Shown: piece after piece, positions 25,628-35,739 of the stretch | Numbering within the stretch: position 1 is the stretch's first letter | How the letters are laid out: the number at the start of each line of letters is the position of its first letter | Assembly: GCA_963840925.1 (NCBI GenBank) | Contig: CAWJAY010000057.1 | Span: 62,001 to 126,000, forward strand | DNA length: 64,000 bases | Source of the DNA: DATAOG01 sp963840925 | GTDB taxonomy: Bacteria; Pseudomonadota; Alphaproteobacteria; Geminicoccales; Geminicoccaceae | Reading direction: 5' to 3' | Notes under the pieces: generated by a model | What the model was told of the DNA's origin: nothing | The model's input: the letters and a program-made list of their open reading frames with translations, nothing else | Database searches by the model: none | Translations under genes and position numbers: made by a program

Positions 25628-27179
25628 TCATGAACCCATGCGCTCGCGCGCCAGCTTGATCGGCAGGCGCGAACGGATCTCGCGGTCGACCGCATCCGGC
25701 AGGTGGCGCGGGAAATGGCTATCGAGGATCTCGCGCGTTTTCCTCATGGCCCGCTCGATGAGCGAGGGCGAGCCCTGCTCGACCCATTCCTTCGGGCTCG
25801 TGCGGTCGCCGACCACAGGGTAGAGGTAGTCGCTCTGCATGCGCTGAAGGGTCTGCGGGTGGCCGAGGAAATGGCCGGGGCCGCCGATGCAGGCGTCCCG
25901 GATCACGTCGACCGAGAGCGTCTGATCGTCGACCTCGATGCCGCGGATCGTGCGCAAGGTCGCGCCGATCGCGTCGTTGTCGATCACCAGGCTTTCGGTG
26001 CAAAAGCCGAGCAGGCTCGCGTGCATGCCGGCCGCTTCGTAGATCAGATTGGCGCCGGCGTTGCCGACCAGCGCGTGGTTGTAGCCTTTTTCGTACCCCG
26101 ATTGCGCGTCCGGCAGCTTGGCGTCGGTCATGCCCGAGGCGACACCGACGGTGAGATCATAAAAATGGCCCATCTGGGCGCAGGCCGCCATCAGGAGGGC
26201 CTGCTCGCCGCTGCCGCCCGACATGGCGCCGGTGCGCAGATCCGAGACGAAACGGCCAGGGGCCGAAGATCGCGGGCGCGCCCGGCCGGATCGCGTCGAC
26301 ATAGACCAGGCCTGCGAGCGCCTCGGCGATCTCCTGGACCACGGCGCCGGCCAGCGCTGCCGGGCTGGTCGCCCCGGCCTGACCGGCCGGCAGCAGGAGG
26401 ATCGGCATGCCGCCGCGCACGCCCGCTTCCAGGCAGCGGCAGGCGTCCTCGGCAAAGCGCAGCGGCGGCACGACGAAGCAGCTCGACATCGAGACGAACG
26501 GCCGCGCCCGCCAGCCGGCCTCGCCGCCCGCGATCAGGTGCAGCATGGTGAGCGCGTCCAGGACGTGCTCGGGCTGGGTGAAGCTCGTGCCGACGTGCTT
26601 GGCGGTGCCGGCGACACAGGCGTAAGCGGTGTTGAGGTCGAGGTCGGCGGGCTCGACCATGTCGCGGCAGACGATCGGGCGCTGGAAGAAGTGGATGTGC
26701 TCGAGCGCATCGACCACGCGCGCCGCGTCGTAGAGGTCGGCCAGCGTCGAGTTGCGATAGGCGCCGGTGACCGGATCGACGATGTGCACGGCGGCGCCGG
26801 CGGTGCCGAAGTGGACCCGCGTGCCCCAGGGCTCCAGGTCGTGCTTCGGCACCTGGCCGCACAGCGGGAAACGGCGGGGGGCGCGGGCGATCACGTCTTC
26901 GACCAGCGCCCGCGGCAGCACGAGACGGCCGTGCCCGTTCACCTGACCGCCGGCCGCGGTGATCAGCTCGACGCACGAGGGAATCGCACCGGCGAGCCCG
27001 ATCTGCTCCAGGACGTCGAGCGCGGCGCGGTGGACCCGGGCGAGGTCGGCCTCGGCCAGCGGCCGGTAGCGCCCGCCCTCGAGCCCCGGGCGGACCGCGC
27101 GCTCGGCCTCCGGCTGTGGCGCTGCCCGCAGCGCCTGGCGCGCCGCCCGCCCACCGCGCCGGCGGGTCTCATCATTCAT
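25628..27179 (-). pseudogene. Trimethylamine methyltransferase (MttB) superfamily protein, non-pyrrolysine, interrupted by a +1 frameshift
   Basis: The N-terminal 320 residues (from ATG 27179, strong GGAGGG site) and the C-terminal 200 residues lie in two overlapping frames. The AAA at 26250-26252 has one base too many: removing it turns FGPWPFRLGSA into FGPWPFVSDLRTGAMSGGS and gives one 516-residue protein, the normal MttB-superfamily length. There is no in-frame TAG, so it is the non-pyrrolysine branch, whose studied members (MtgB, MtcB, MtpB, MtyB) demethylate glycine betaine, carnitine, proline betaine or butyrobetaine onto a corrinoid protein. No corrinoid protein or RamA activator gene is in the window. 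Divergent from a peptide-type ABC transporter operon, which may import its substrate. Confidence 0.85.
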
Positions 27180-27301
27180 GGCCACCCTCCTTTGGAGGAG
27201 CCCAAGCGACCGCGCTCCCGGAGCTTCCCATTGCGACATTCGGTCCAGTTCGTCAAACTCGACGGAGACGACACGGCTGACAACGACAAAGGAGGCCCAA
27301 A

Positions 27302-28874
27302 ATGTCCGGCGAGACCGAATTGCGGCGTCTTCTGGCGCGCCAAGGATTTCGGCGGCGCGAGTTCATCGAGGCGGCCGCGGCGCTCGGCGCTGGCACGGCG
27401 CTGGCGACCTCGTTGGCCGGGCGAGCGTTCGCTCAATCGCCGCAGAAGGGCGGGCATCTGAAGCTCGGCATCGACAGCGCCGGTGCCACCGACAGCCTCG
27501 ACCCTGCGACCTACACCGCCAACTACATGCAGACCGTCGGCTATCAGTGGGGCAACCCGCTGGTCGAGCTGGACGAGAACAACAACACGATCCCGGAGCT
27601 CGCCGAAAGCTGGGAGCCGAACGCGGACGCCACCGAGTGGGTGTTCAAGCTCAGGAAGGGCGTCCAGTTCAGCAACGGCAAGGAGATGACCGCGGCCGAC
27701 GTCATCTACGCGATCGATCACCATCGCGGCGCGGAATCGAAATCCGGCGCCCAGGGCTATCTGCAGGTGATCAAGGAGCTGAAGGCGAGCGACAGCCACG
27801 AGGTCACGCTGACGCTCGACGGCGGCAATGCGGACGTGCCCTACATCCTGTCCGACTACCACCTGATGATCGTGCCCGAGGGCACCGACTTCAATCAGCC
27901 GGTCGGCACCGGCCCCTACGTGATCAAAAGCTTCGAGCCCGGCGTGCGCACGCTCGCCGAGCGCAACCCGAACTACTGGAAGGAAGGCCGCGGCCACGCC
28001 GATTCGGTCGAGACGCTCGCGATCAACGACCTCACCGCGCGCACCAGCGCGCTCCAGACCGGGGCGGTGCATTTCGTCAACCGTCTCGACCCCAAGACGG
28101 TCGACCTGCTCAAGCGCATGCCCGGGCTGCAGGTGTTCGACGTGCCGAGCGCCGGCCATTACACGTTCCCGATGCGCTGCGACACGCCGCCCTTCGACAA
28201 CAACGACCTGCGGCTTGCGCTCAAGTACGGCATCGATCGCGACGACCTGGTCAAGAAGATCCTGCGCGGCTACGGCAAGGTCGGCAACGACCACCCGGTG
28301 CCGGAGTTCGACCCGTTCTACGCCGCGGACATCCCGCAGCGGCCCTACGATCCGGAAAAGGCCAAGTTCCACTTCGGCAAGTCGGGGGTCAGCGGGCCGA
28401 TCACGCTGTCGATCGCGGATGCCGCGTTCACCGGCGCGGTCGATGCGGCGACGCTGTACAAGGAGCACCTCGCCAAGGCCGGGATCACGCTCGACGTGCG
28501 GCGCGAGCCGGCCGACGGCTATTGGTCGAACGTCTGGATGGTCAAGCCCTTCTGCGGCTCCTACTGGGGCGGCCGGCCGACCGCCGACCTGATGCTGTCG
28601 GTCGCCTACCAGTCGGACGCCGCCTGGAACGAGTCCTTCTGGAAGCGCGAGGCTTTCGACCAGCTGCTCAAGCAGGCGCGCGCCGAGCTCGACACCGGCA
28701 AGCGCAAGCAGATGTACCACGACCTGCAGCTGATGGTGCACGAGGATGGCGGCGAGGTCATCCCGATGTTCAACAACTTCCTGTTCGGCGCCGCGCGACA
28801 ACATTGCCGGGTTCGTGCCGGCGCCGGTGCTGACGGGCTTGCGCTGCGCGGAGCAGCTGTACTTCACGTCGTAA
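27302..28874 (+). CDS. ABC transporter substrate-binding protein, peptide/nickel (SBP_bac_5) family, frameshift at the C-terminus
   Basis: About 523 residues. Twin-arginine-like export signal RRREFIEAAAALGAGTALA followed by AFAQ (cleavage near residue 45); then the DppA/OppA fold: YQWGNPLVELDENN, WVFKLRKGVQFSNGK near 115, PVGTGPYVIKSF near 200. In the published frame the end runs on as RQHCRVRAGAG; one surplus base near 28791-28798 restores DNIAGFVPAPVLTGLRC...LYFTS and TAA 28872-28874. First gene of an operon with two permeases and a double ATPase. The opposed MttB-family gene suggests a methylated amine or betaine ligand instead of a peptide; this is an inference. Confidence 0.88.
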
Positions 28875-28885
28875 GGCCCCCGCCG

Positions 28886-29844
28886 GTGCTCGGGCCTGTC
28901 GCGGCTGGTCGCCCAGCGTCTCGGCGCTGGGCGTCGCCACGCTGCTCGTGGTCTCGGTCCTGATCTTCGCCGGGACCCAGCTGTTGCCGGGCGACGTCGC
29001 GCAGGCGATCCTCGGCCAGAGCGCCACGCCCGAGGCGGTGGCGGCGATCCGCAAGGAGCTCAATCTCGATCGGCCGGCCTACGTCCGTTACGTCGAGTGG
29101 CTGGGCGAACTCGCTCGCGGGCGACCTCGGCACCTCGCTCGCCAACCGCAGCCGATCACCAAGATGATCTCGGGCCGGCTCGGCAACACGCTGTTCCTCG
29201 CCTCGGTCGCGGCGCTGGTCGCGGTGCCGGTCGCGGTCCTGCTCGGGCATGATCGCGGCGCGCTTTCGCGAGACCTGGCTCGACAAGACGATCTCGATCG
29301 TCGACGCTCTCGGCGATCTCGATGCCGGAATTCTTCATCGGCTACATGCTGATCTTCGTTTTCGCGGTCAAGCTGTTCTGGGCGCCCTCGATCGCCAGCG
29401 TCTACGCGGGCATGGCCTCGGCGAAAAGCTCGCGGCGGTGGCGCTGCCGGTCGCGACGCTGGCGCTGGTCGTGATCGCGCACATGATGCGCATGACCCGC
29501 GCCGCGGTCATCAACGTCATGGCCAGCCCCTACATCGAGATGGCCGAGCTCAAGGGCGTGTCGCGCTCGCGGATCATCTTCCGCCACGCGCTGCCGAACG
29601 CGCTCTCGCCGATCATCAACGTCGTCGTGCTCAACCTCGCCTACCTCGTCGTCGGCGTCGTCGTGGTCGAGGTCGTGTTCGTCTACCCGGGCATGGGCCA
29701 GCTGATGGTCGATGCGTCGCCAAGCGCGACGTGCCGGTGGTCCAGGCCTGCGGGATGATCTTCGCCGCCACCTACATCCTGCTCAACATGACCGCCGACA
29801 TTCTCTCGATCCTCGCCAATCCGCGGCTGCGGCACCCGAGGTGA
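28886..29844 (+). pseudogene. ABC transporter permease, DppB-type, multiple frameshifts
   Basis: When the frames are followed, the whole DppB-type protein can be read: VATLLVVSVLIFAGTQLLPG, AIRKELNLDRPAYVRYVEWL, LGNTLFLASVAALVAVPVAV, MPEFFIGYMLIFVFAVKLFW, the EAA loop MAELKGVSRSRIIFRHALPN and VVEVVFVYPGMGQLMVDA, ending at TGA 29842-29844. At least six single-base changes break the frame (near 28925, 29125, 29145, 29247, 29300, 29423 and 29715), mostly a G or C gained or lost in short runs. Start uncertain (GTG 28886 proposed). Membrane segments and the EAA loop are well preserved. Confidence 0.8.
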
Positions 29845-29849
29845 GCGCG

Positions 29850-30679
29850 ATGCGCGGGCACCGCTCGCACCGCCAGGTCGGCTTCGCGCTGATCGTGCTG
29901 TTCTACGCGCTGATGGCGCTGCTCGGGCCCGTTCGCTCGCGCCCTACGGGGAGATCGGAGGTCGTGGGCGACGTCTGGGAGCCGTTCTCGCGCCGCGTTC
30001 CCGCTCGGCACCGACAGCCTCGGCCGGGACATCCTGACCCGGCTGCTCTAGGGCGCCTCGCACACCATCGGCGTGGCGCTGGCCGCCAGCGCTCCTGTCC
30101 TTCGCGATCGGCATGTCGCTGGGCTTCCTCGCGGCCGTGGTCGGCGGCTGGATCGACCATGCGCTGAGCTCGCGCTCGGTCGACACGCTGATGGCGATCC
30201 CGACGCTGATCTTCGCGCTGGTGATGCTCTCCGTCCTGCCGCCCTCGGTCGATCATGCTGGTCCTGGTCATCGCCGTGCTCGATTCCACCCGCGTGTTCC
30301 GGCTGTGCGCGGGCGGTCGCGATGGACGTCGCGGTCATGGACTTCGTCGAGGTGGCGCGCCTGCGCGGCGAGCGGCCTGCGCTGGGTCGTCTTCCGCGAG
30401 GTGCTGCCCAACACGCTGCCGCCGCTGATCGCCGAGTTCGGGCTGCGGTTCTGCTTCGCCTTCCTGTTCCTGAGCTCGCTCTGCGCTTCCTGGGCCTGGG
30501 CATCCAGCCGCCCGCGGCCGACTGGGGCGGCATGGTGCGCGACAACGCCAATGCGATCAGCTTCGGCCTGATCGTGCCGCTGATCCCGGCGGCGGCGATC
30601 GCGGTCCTGACCATCGGCGTCAACCTGGTGGTCGACTGGCAGCTGCGCGCGCTCCTCGACCGCGCGGCGGAGGGCCTGA
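29850..30679 (+). pseudogene. ABC transporter permease, DppC-type, multiple frameshifts and an in-frame stop
   Basis: Readable in pieces: MRGHRSHRQVGFALIVLFYA, VVGDVWEPFS, LGTDSLGRDILTRLL, then TAG at 30049-30051 where the family has Tyr (RLLYGA), then IGMSLGFLAAVVGGWIDHAL, TLMAIPTLIFALVMLSVLP, VEVARLRGERLRWVVFREVLP and FLGLGIQPPAADWGGMV. Besides the nonsense codon there are at least five frame changes between 29930 and 30500. The start overlaps the end of the DppB gene. The substitution to TAG is not an indel and so is the best single argument that the decay is real. Confidence 0.78.
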
Positions 30680-30681
30680 CG

Positions 30682-32343
30682 ATGGCGCTCCTGCTCGAGA
30701 TCTCGGACCTGCGGATCGAGGGCCAGGGCGAGGGCGAGCGAATGGGTCGAGCTCGTCAAGGGCGTCTCGCTGCGCGCTCGAGTCCGCGGCGAGGTCCTGG
30801 GCCTGATCGGCGAATCCGGGGCCGGCAAGTCGACGATCGGGCTCGCAGCCTCGGCTACGCGCGCGAGCGGCTGCAGGCTCGCCGCCGGCTCGATCCGGCT
30901 GAACGGCGAGGAGCTGCTCGGCGCGCCGCACGACCGCCTGCGCGACCTCCGCGGCGTCGCGGGTCGCCTACGTCGCGCAGTCGGCGGCCGCCGCCTTCAA
31001 CCCGGCGCACCGCCTCGAACGCCCAGGTCACCGAGGCCGCGGTCCGCACGGCATCATGGCGCCGGACCGAGGCGCTTCAGCAGGCCAGCCGCCTCTACGC
31101 CAAGCTGCAGCCTGCCGGACCCGGAGATCTTCGGCGAGCGCTACCCGCATCAGGTCTCGGGCGGGCAGCTGCAGCGCGCGATGACCGCGATGGCGATGGT
31201 CGCCAAGCCGCAGCTGATCGTGTTCGACGAGCCGACCACCGCGCTCGACGTGACGACCCAGATCGAGGTGCTGGCGGCGATCAAGGACGCGATCCGGGAC
31301 GAGGGCACGGCCGCGCTCTATATCACCCACGACCTTGCGGTCGTGGCCCAGATCGCGGACCGGATCATGGTGCTGAAGCTCGGGCGAGCTGGTCGAGGAG
31401 GGCCCGACCGCGGCAGATCCTCTACGAGCCGCAGCGCGGACTACACCCGGGCGCTGGTCAACGTCCGCCGCGTCGAGCTCGGGCAAGGAGCATCACGCCT
31501 CCGGCCAGCCGGCGGCCGAGGTCCAGCGGGTCACCGCGGCCTATGGCCAGTATCGGGCGCTGCAGGACGTCTCGGTGCGCCTCGAGCCCTCGACCACGCT
31601 GGCCGTGGTCGGCGAATCCGGCTCCGGCAAGTCGACGCTCGCCCGGGTCATGACCGGCCTGCTGCCGCCGCATCGCGGGCGAGATCCGGCTGCGCGGCGA
31701 GCGGCTGCCGGGCCGGCTCAAGGACCGCAGCAAGGACCAGCTGCGCCGGCTGCAGCTGATCTACCAGATGCCGGACGTCGCGCTGAACCCGCGCCAGACG
31801 GTCGAGGAGATCATCGGCCGGCCGCTTGCGTTCTACTTCGGCCGCACCGGGTCGGAGCGCAGGCGGCGGGTCGCGGAGCTGCTTGGACAGCGTCGAGCTG
31901 CCCAACGGCTTCGCCCGCCGCTTCCCGGCCGAGCTGTCGGGCGGCCAGAAGCAGCGGGTGTGCATCGCCCGCGCGCTCGCCGCCGAGCCCGAGGTGATCA
32001 TCTGCGACGAGGTCACGAGCGCGCTCGACGCCCAGGTCGCCGACGGCGTGCTGCGCCTCCTGCTGCGCCTGCAGGACGAGACCGCGATGGCCTACCTGTT
32101 CATCACCCACGACCTCGCGACGGTGAAGGCGATCGCCGATTCGACATCGTGGTCATGTACCAGGGCCGGGTGGTCGAGCAGGGCCCCAAGCACGAGGTGC
32201 TCGCGCCGCCGCACGATCCCTATACCGAGCTGCTGCTGTCCTCGGTGCCGGAGATGGAGGTCGGCTGGCTCGACCGCACGCTCGCTGAGCGGAAGGCCAG
32301 GAAGGCGCGCGGCGAGGTGGTCCTGGCAAGCGCCGATCAGTGA
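30682..32343 (+). pseudogene. ABC transporter double ATP-binding protein (DppD-DppF fusion), multiple frameshifts
   Basis: Two ATPase domains in one gene, as in DdpD/GsiA-type proteins. NBD1: GESGAGKSTIG, VSGGQLQRAM, LIVFDEPTTALD, YITHDL. NBD2: GESGSGKSTLARV, LSGGQKQRVCIARAL, VIICDEVTSALD, FITHDL. All catalytic motifs are intact, but they are spread over three frames with at least nine single-base shifts (from about 30735 to 32143). The last continuous block runs VVMYQGRVVEQGPKHEV to TGA 32341-32343. Without the shifts it would be about 550 residues and would energise the DppB/C-type permeases just upstream. Confidence 0.8.
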
Positions 32344-32355
32344 GTGCAACCTAGA

Positions 32356-32877
32356 CTAGCTGCGCCAGGACTCCTGGTCACGTGGCGGGTCACGCAGCGG
32401 GTCGAGCACCTGTACCCGACGCTCGGCCAAGTCGCCCCAGCGCCAGAGCACGAGGTTGACGCCGTGTGCGGAGCGCACGGATGGTACCCGGATTCCGCCG
32501 ATCCCCTCGTCGATCAGGCGAGTGGCAAGATCCCAAGAGGGTGGGCGCTGGCGAAGAACGAGGGCCATGTGCTTCCGGGGGCACGCGAGATCGGTCGCCT
32601 CGACTCCGGCGGCGCGCTGGCTCGCCGGATCGCACAGGTCGACGACGCCGGCAATGTCGACCTCGTAGGCACAGAGCGTACCGGGCCGAATTCCGAGATC
32701 CTGCTCGTATTCGGCAACCGCGGTCACGAAGTCGCCGGACATGTATAGCGCCTCCATGCCGGGTGGGTTGAAGCGCCCGCCACGCTTTATGGCCCCTTCA
32801 CCCGAAAGCGGCGCGTGGGCCCATCGTGGAGCCAGCATCCGCCAGAACCGTCCGCGCAGCCGGGTGGCTGGCGGCAT
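32356..32877 (-). CDS. RES family NAD+-degrading toxin
   Basis: A 173-residue RES-domain toxin. The defining residues are visible: Arg in KRGGRFNPPGMEALYMS near residue 32-48, Glu in AVAEYEQDL near residue 55 and Ser/Asn in PSVRSAHGVNLVLW near 132-145. RES toxins deplete NAD+ by phosphorolysis or hydrolysis. Its ATG overlaps the antitoxin stop by one base (TGATG), typical of a toxin-antitoxin pair. Full length with no disrupted frame. Confidence 0.9.
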   Translation of the reverse strand: MPPATRLRGRFWRMLAPRWAHAPLSGEGAIKRGGRFNPPGMEALYMSGDFVTAVAEYEQDLGIRPGTLCAYEVDIAGVVDLCDPASQRAAGVEATDLACPRKHMALVLRQRPPSWDLATRLIDEGIGGIRVPSVRSAHGVNLVLWRWGDLAERRVQVLDPLRDPPRDQESWRS

Positions 32878-33239
32878 CAGGCGTAGACGCCATCGCGCAG
32901 CATCTCGAGATGGGCTAGCACGGCGTCCGCATGGCCGGACGCGACCAGCTCCTCGGCGGTCCTGCCATCGAACCCGGCCAGCGGCTGATGCCTGAACCAG
33001 ACGATCGCCCGCGCCGTATCGCCTTGCAAAATATCGGCGGCCGCGGCGACGATCCGGGCGACATTGCCCAGCCGCTCCTGAACCGCGGGCGAATGAGGGT
33101 GCCGGCTCAGGGTGTTGCGGTGCACCTGCGCCAGCCGGGCCAACTGCGCGAGCGTCACCCTCAGCGCCGCGCCGACGCGTTCCGGCGAGATCAGGCCGCT
33201 CTGCCGATCGACGACGTCATTGATGAAGGAGCTCAGCAT
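32877..33239 (-). CDS. Xre/MbcA/ParS-type antitoxin (DUF2384)
   Basis: A 120-residue partner of the RES toxin. N-terminal helix-turn-helix (ALRVTLAQLARLAQVHRNTLSR near residues 25-46) and the C-terminal DUF2384 toxin-binding domain ending in GFDGRTAEELVASGHADAVLAHLEML. Upstream (33240-33311, read on the minus strand) is a short AT-rich promoter region, TTTTATCACATATATCGCAC, that probably holds the operator for autoregulation. Confidence 0.9.
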   Translation of the reverse strand: MLSSFINDVVDRQSGLISPERVGAALRVTLAQLARLAQVHRNTLSRHPHSPAVQERLGNVARIVAAAADILQGDTARAIVWFRHQPLAGFDGRTAEELVASGHADAVLAHLEMLRDGVYA

Positions 33240-33311
33240 CGCTACCTCGAATGTGCGATATATGTGATAAAAGGGCTCATTCGATGCACTAAGATCAAGA
33301 GGCAGTGCGTC

Positions 33312-34835
33312 CTATCTCTCCGACGGCGGGAAACGGCGCAACCGTTCGAGCTGGTCGAGGTCGCGCGGACTGCCCCGGGAGGCGTAGCGCAACGGCTGGA
33401 AGTCCCAGGGTGTGGCCCGTCCGGTCGACAGCGCCCCGAAGGCGAAACGGCGCGCGCGCTGGCTGTTCATGATCTGCTCGCGCAGGCGCGCAGGCTCCCA
33501 GCGCCGATGCACCTCGGCTTCGAACGCTTCGGCAGTCGCGACGTGCTCGGGTGAGGCGGCGAGGTTCAAGAGCTCGTCCGGGTCGCGCTCGAGATCGAAC
33601 AGCTGCGGCGGATCGGGCTCGCTCCAGATCAACTTCCAGGGGCCACGGCGGATCATGACAATCGGGGCCAGCGCCCCCTCGGCGAGATATTCCCCGAGCA
33701 CGGTCCGCTCCGGCAGCGCGCCGGCCTCCAACGCCGGCACGAGGCTCGCGCCCTCGTGCTCGATCGGCGCCCTCTCGCCACCCGGTCGCCGGCCCAGCTC
33801 GAGCAGAGTGGGTAACAGATCGAGCAGCGAGGCGAGGCCTGGTGCGCGGCGCGGCGCGAAGCGGCCCGGGGCCCAGACGATCAGCGGCACGCGCACCGCC
33901 CATTCGAAGAAGCACATCTTGTACCAGAGGCCGCGCTCGCCCAGCATGTCGCCGTGGTCGGCGGTGATGATCACGATCGTGTCGTCCGCGAGCCCGAACC
34001 TGCCGAGCGTCTCGATCAGTTCGCCGAACGCGTCGTCGACGTAGGAGATCGCACCATAATAGGCGTGGCGGGCGCGGCGCACGTCGGCCTCGGTGACCGC
34101 CGCCTCGTCCATGGCCGAGACCCTGACCAGACGCCGGCTGTGCGGGTCGATCCGGTCGGGGGGCAGCGGGCCGATCCGGGGTGGCATGATCTCGTCGTCG
34201 CGGTAGCGGTCCCAGCAGGCTTGCCGGATCGCGTACGGGTCGTGCGGGTGGGTGAACGAGACGGTCAGGAAAAACGGGCGAGGGTCGTCGGACCGGGCGT
34301 AATCCTGCAGGAAGCGGATCGCCTGAAAACTGACCTCGTCGTCGAAGTCGAGCTGGTTGGTCGCTTCCGCCACCCCTGCCTGGCGGACGCTTTGCATGTT
34401 GTGGTACCACCAGTCGATCCGCTGCTCCGGCGCGTCCCAGTTCGGCGTCCAGCCGAAGTCGACCGGGTAGATGTCGGTGGTCAGCCGCTCCTCGAAGCCG
34501 TGCAGCTGGTCCGGGCCGACGAAGTGCATCTTTCCGCACAAGGACGTTCGATAGCCCTGGGCGCGCAGCCCGTGGGCGATCGTCGGCAGGCTGGCCGGGA
34601 ACTCGCTCGCGTTGTCATAGGCGCCGACCTTGGAGGGCAGGCGGCCGGTCAGCATCGAGCTGCGCGAAGGCACGCACAGCGGGCTGTTGCAGTAGGCGTT
34701 CTCGAACAGCACGCCCTCGGCGGCGAGCCGGTCGATGTGGGGCGCCTTGACCACCGGATGGCCGTAGCACGGCAGCGCAAACGCGCTCAGCTGGTCCGCC
34801 ATGACGAGCAGGATGTTCGGCTGCCTCGCTGGCAT
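33312..34835 (-). CDS. betC: Choline-sulfatase
   Basis: A 507-residue type I sulfatase. The formylglycine motif CVPSR places the modified Cys at residue 54; N-terminal NILLVMADQLSAFALPCYG binds the metal. The block GFEERLTTDIYPVDFGWTP, then RIDWWYHNMQSV near residue 145, and the C-terminal PWDFQPLRYAS are features of choline-sulfatases as opposed to aryl-sulfatases. It hydrolyses choline-O-sulfate to choline and sulfate, feeding glycine betaine synthesis or catabolism. Cytoplasmic (no signal peptide). Unlike many rhizobial operons, betA/betB are not adjacent; the neighbours are carnitine-pathway genes. Confidence 0.93.
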   Translation of the reverse strand: MPARQPNILLVMADQLSAFALPCYGHPVVKAPHIDRLAAEGVLFENAYCNSPLCVPSRSSMLTGRLPSKVGAYDNASEFPASLPTIAHGLRAQGYRTSLCGKMHFVGPDQLHGFEERLTTDIYPVDFGWTPNWDAPEQRIDWWYHNMQSVRQAGVAEATNQLDFDDEVSFQAIRFLQDYARSDDPRPFFLTVSFTHPHDPYAIRQACWDRYRDDEIMPPRIGPLPPDRIDPHSRRLVRVSAMDEAAVTEADVRRARHAYYGAISYVDDAFGELIETLGRFGLADDTIVIITADHGDMLGERGLWYKMCFFEWAVRVPLIVWAPGRFAPRRAPGLASLLDLLPTLLELGRRPGGERAPIEHEGASLVPALEAGALPERTVLGEYLAEGALAPIVMIRRGPWKLIWSEPDPPQLFDLERDPDELLNLAASPEHVATAEAFEAEVHRRWEPARLREQIMNSQRARRFAFGALSTGRATPWDFQPLRYASRGSPRDLDQLERLRRFPPSER

Positions 34836-34968
34836 GCGCTGGCCTCATCCGGTGGTGGGCGCGCCAGCATGCGCTGGCTGCCCGGCGCGCGTCCACTGCG
34901 GAATGGCACTGGCAAGCTGCTCGGCAGAGGCTAGGATGGCCGGGTCTCGAGCCCTGGAGGTCTTGCCG

Positions 34969-35739
34969 ATGTCCGCCTTTGCCAGACCGTCGCGAGCGAT
35001 CGAGCACGTGGACCCCTTGGAGCGGGCGGCGCGCATCGATCTCGCTGCTGCGTTCCGCTGGACTGCCCGGCTCGGCTGGCACGAGGCGGTTGCCAACCAC
35101 TTCAGCGCCGCGCTCTCCGAGGACGGCCGGCGGTTCCTGATCAATCCGCGCTGGCGCCATTTCGCACGCATCCGGGCGAGCGACCTGCTGCTGCTTGACG
35201 CCGAGGATCCCGCGGCCCTGGAGCGGCCGGATGCGCCCGATCCGACCGCCTGGTACATCCACGCCGCGCTGCACCGCGAATTGCCCCAGGCGCGCTGCAT
35301 CCTGCACACCCACATGCCGTATGCGACGACGCTGACCACGCTCAAGGACGGCGAGCTCAAGCCGCTCGACCAGAATTGTCTCCGGTTCTTCGGCCGGGTC
35401 GCCTACGAGGACGCCTACGACGGGCTCGCGCTGTCGATGGACGAAGGCGAGCGGTTCGCGCGCGCGATCGGCGACAAGTCGGTGCTGATGCTGGCCAACC
35501 ACGGCGTGATCGTGGTCGGGAGGAGCATCGCCCAGGCGTTCGATGAGCTCTACTACCTGGAAAAGGCCTGCCAGGTCCTGGTGCTTGCCTACTCGACTGG
35601 CAAGGAGCTGCGTCTGGTGTCAGACAATCTGGCCGCGCGGGTCGCCAAGGAGTGGCAAGACTACGAGGGCTTCGCCGACGCCCACTTCGCCGAGCTGAAG
35701 GCGATCCTGGACGCCGAGGCGCCCGAATACGCGGCCTAG
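34969..35739 (+). CDS. Class II aldolase/adducin family protein
   Basis: A 256-residue class II aldolase-like protein. Zinc-binding histidines are seen in LHTHMPYATTL near residue 109-119 (HxH) and MLANHGVIVVG near residue 175, plus NHFSAAL near residue 43. Family members are metal-dependent sugar-phosphate aldolases/epimerases, but the branch with three His and no obvious phosphate loop is mostly uncharacterised. ATG 34969 has a GGAGG site; a longer start at 34935 is possible. Diverges from betC across 133 bp and overlaps the opposed caiD-like gene by 4 bp at the stops. Confidence 0.88.
   Translation: MSAFARPSRAIEHVDPLERAARIDLAAAFRWTARLGWHEAVANHFSAALSEDGRRFLINPRWRHFARIRASDLLLLDAEDPAALERPDAPDPTAWYIHAALHRELPQARCILHTHMPYATTLTTLKDGELKPLDQNCLRFFGRVAYEDAYDGLALSMDEGERFARAIGDKSVLMLANHGVIVVGRSIAQAFDELYYLEKACQVLVLAYSTGKELRLVSDNLAARVAKEWQDYEGFADAHFAELKAILDAEAPEYAA

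Noticed and set aside
25628..27179. Pyrrolysine (in-frame amber) in the MttB homologue
   Set aside because: No TAG lies in frame at the position expected; the interruption is a 1-base shift at 26250-26252, not an amber codon.
30049..30051. In-frame TAG in the DppC-type gene as a recoded codon
   Set aside because: The gene also has several frameshifts, and there is no sign of amber suppression; a simple nonsense change is the better reading.
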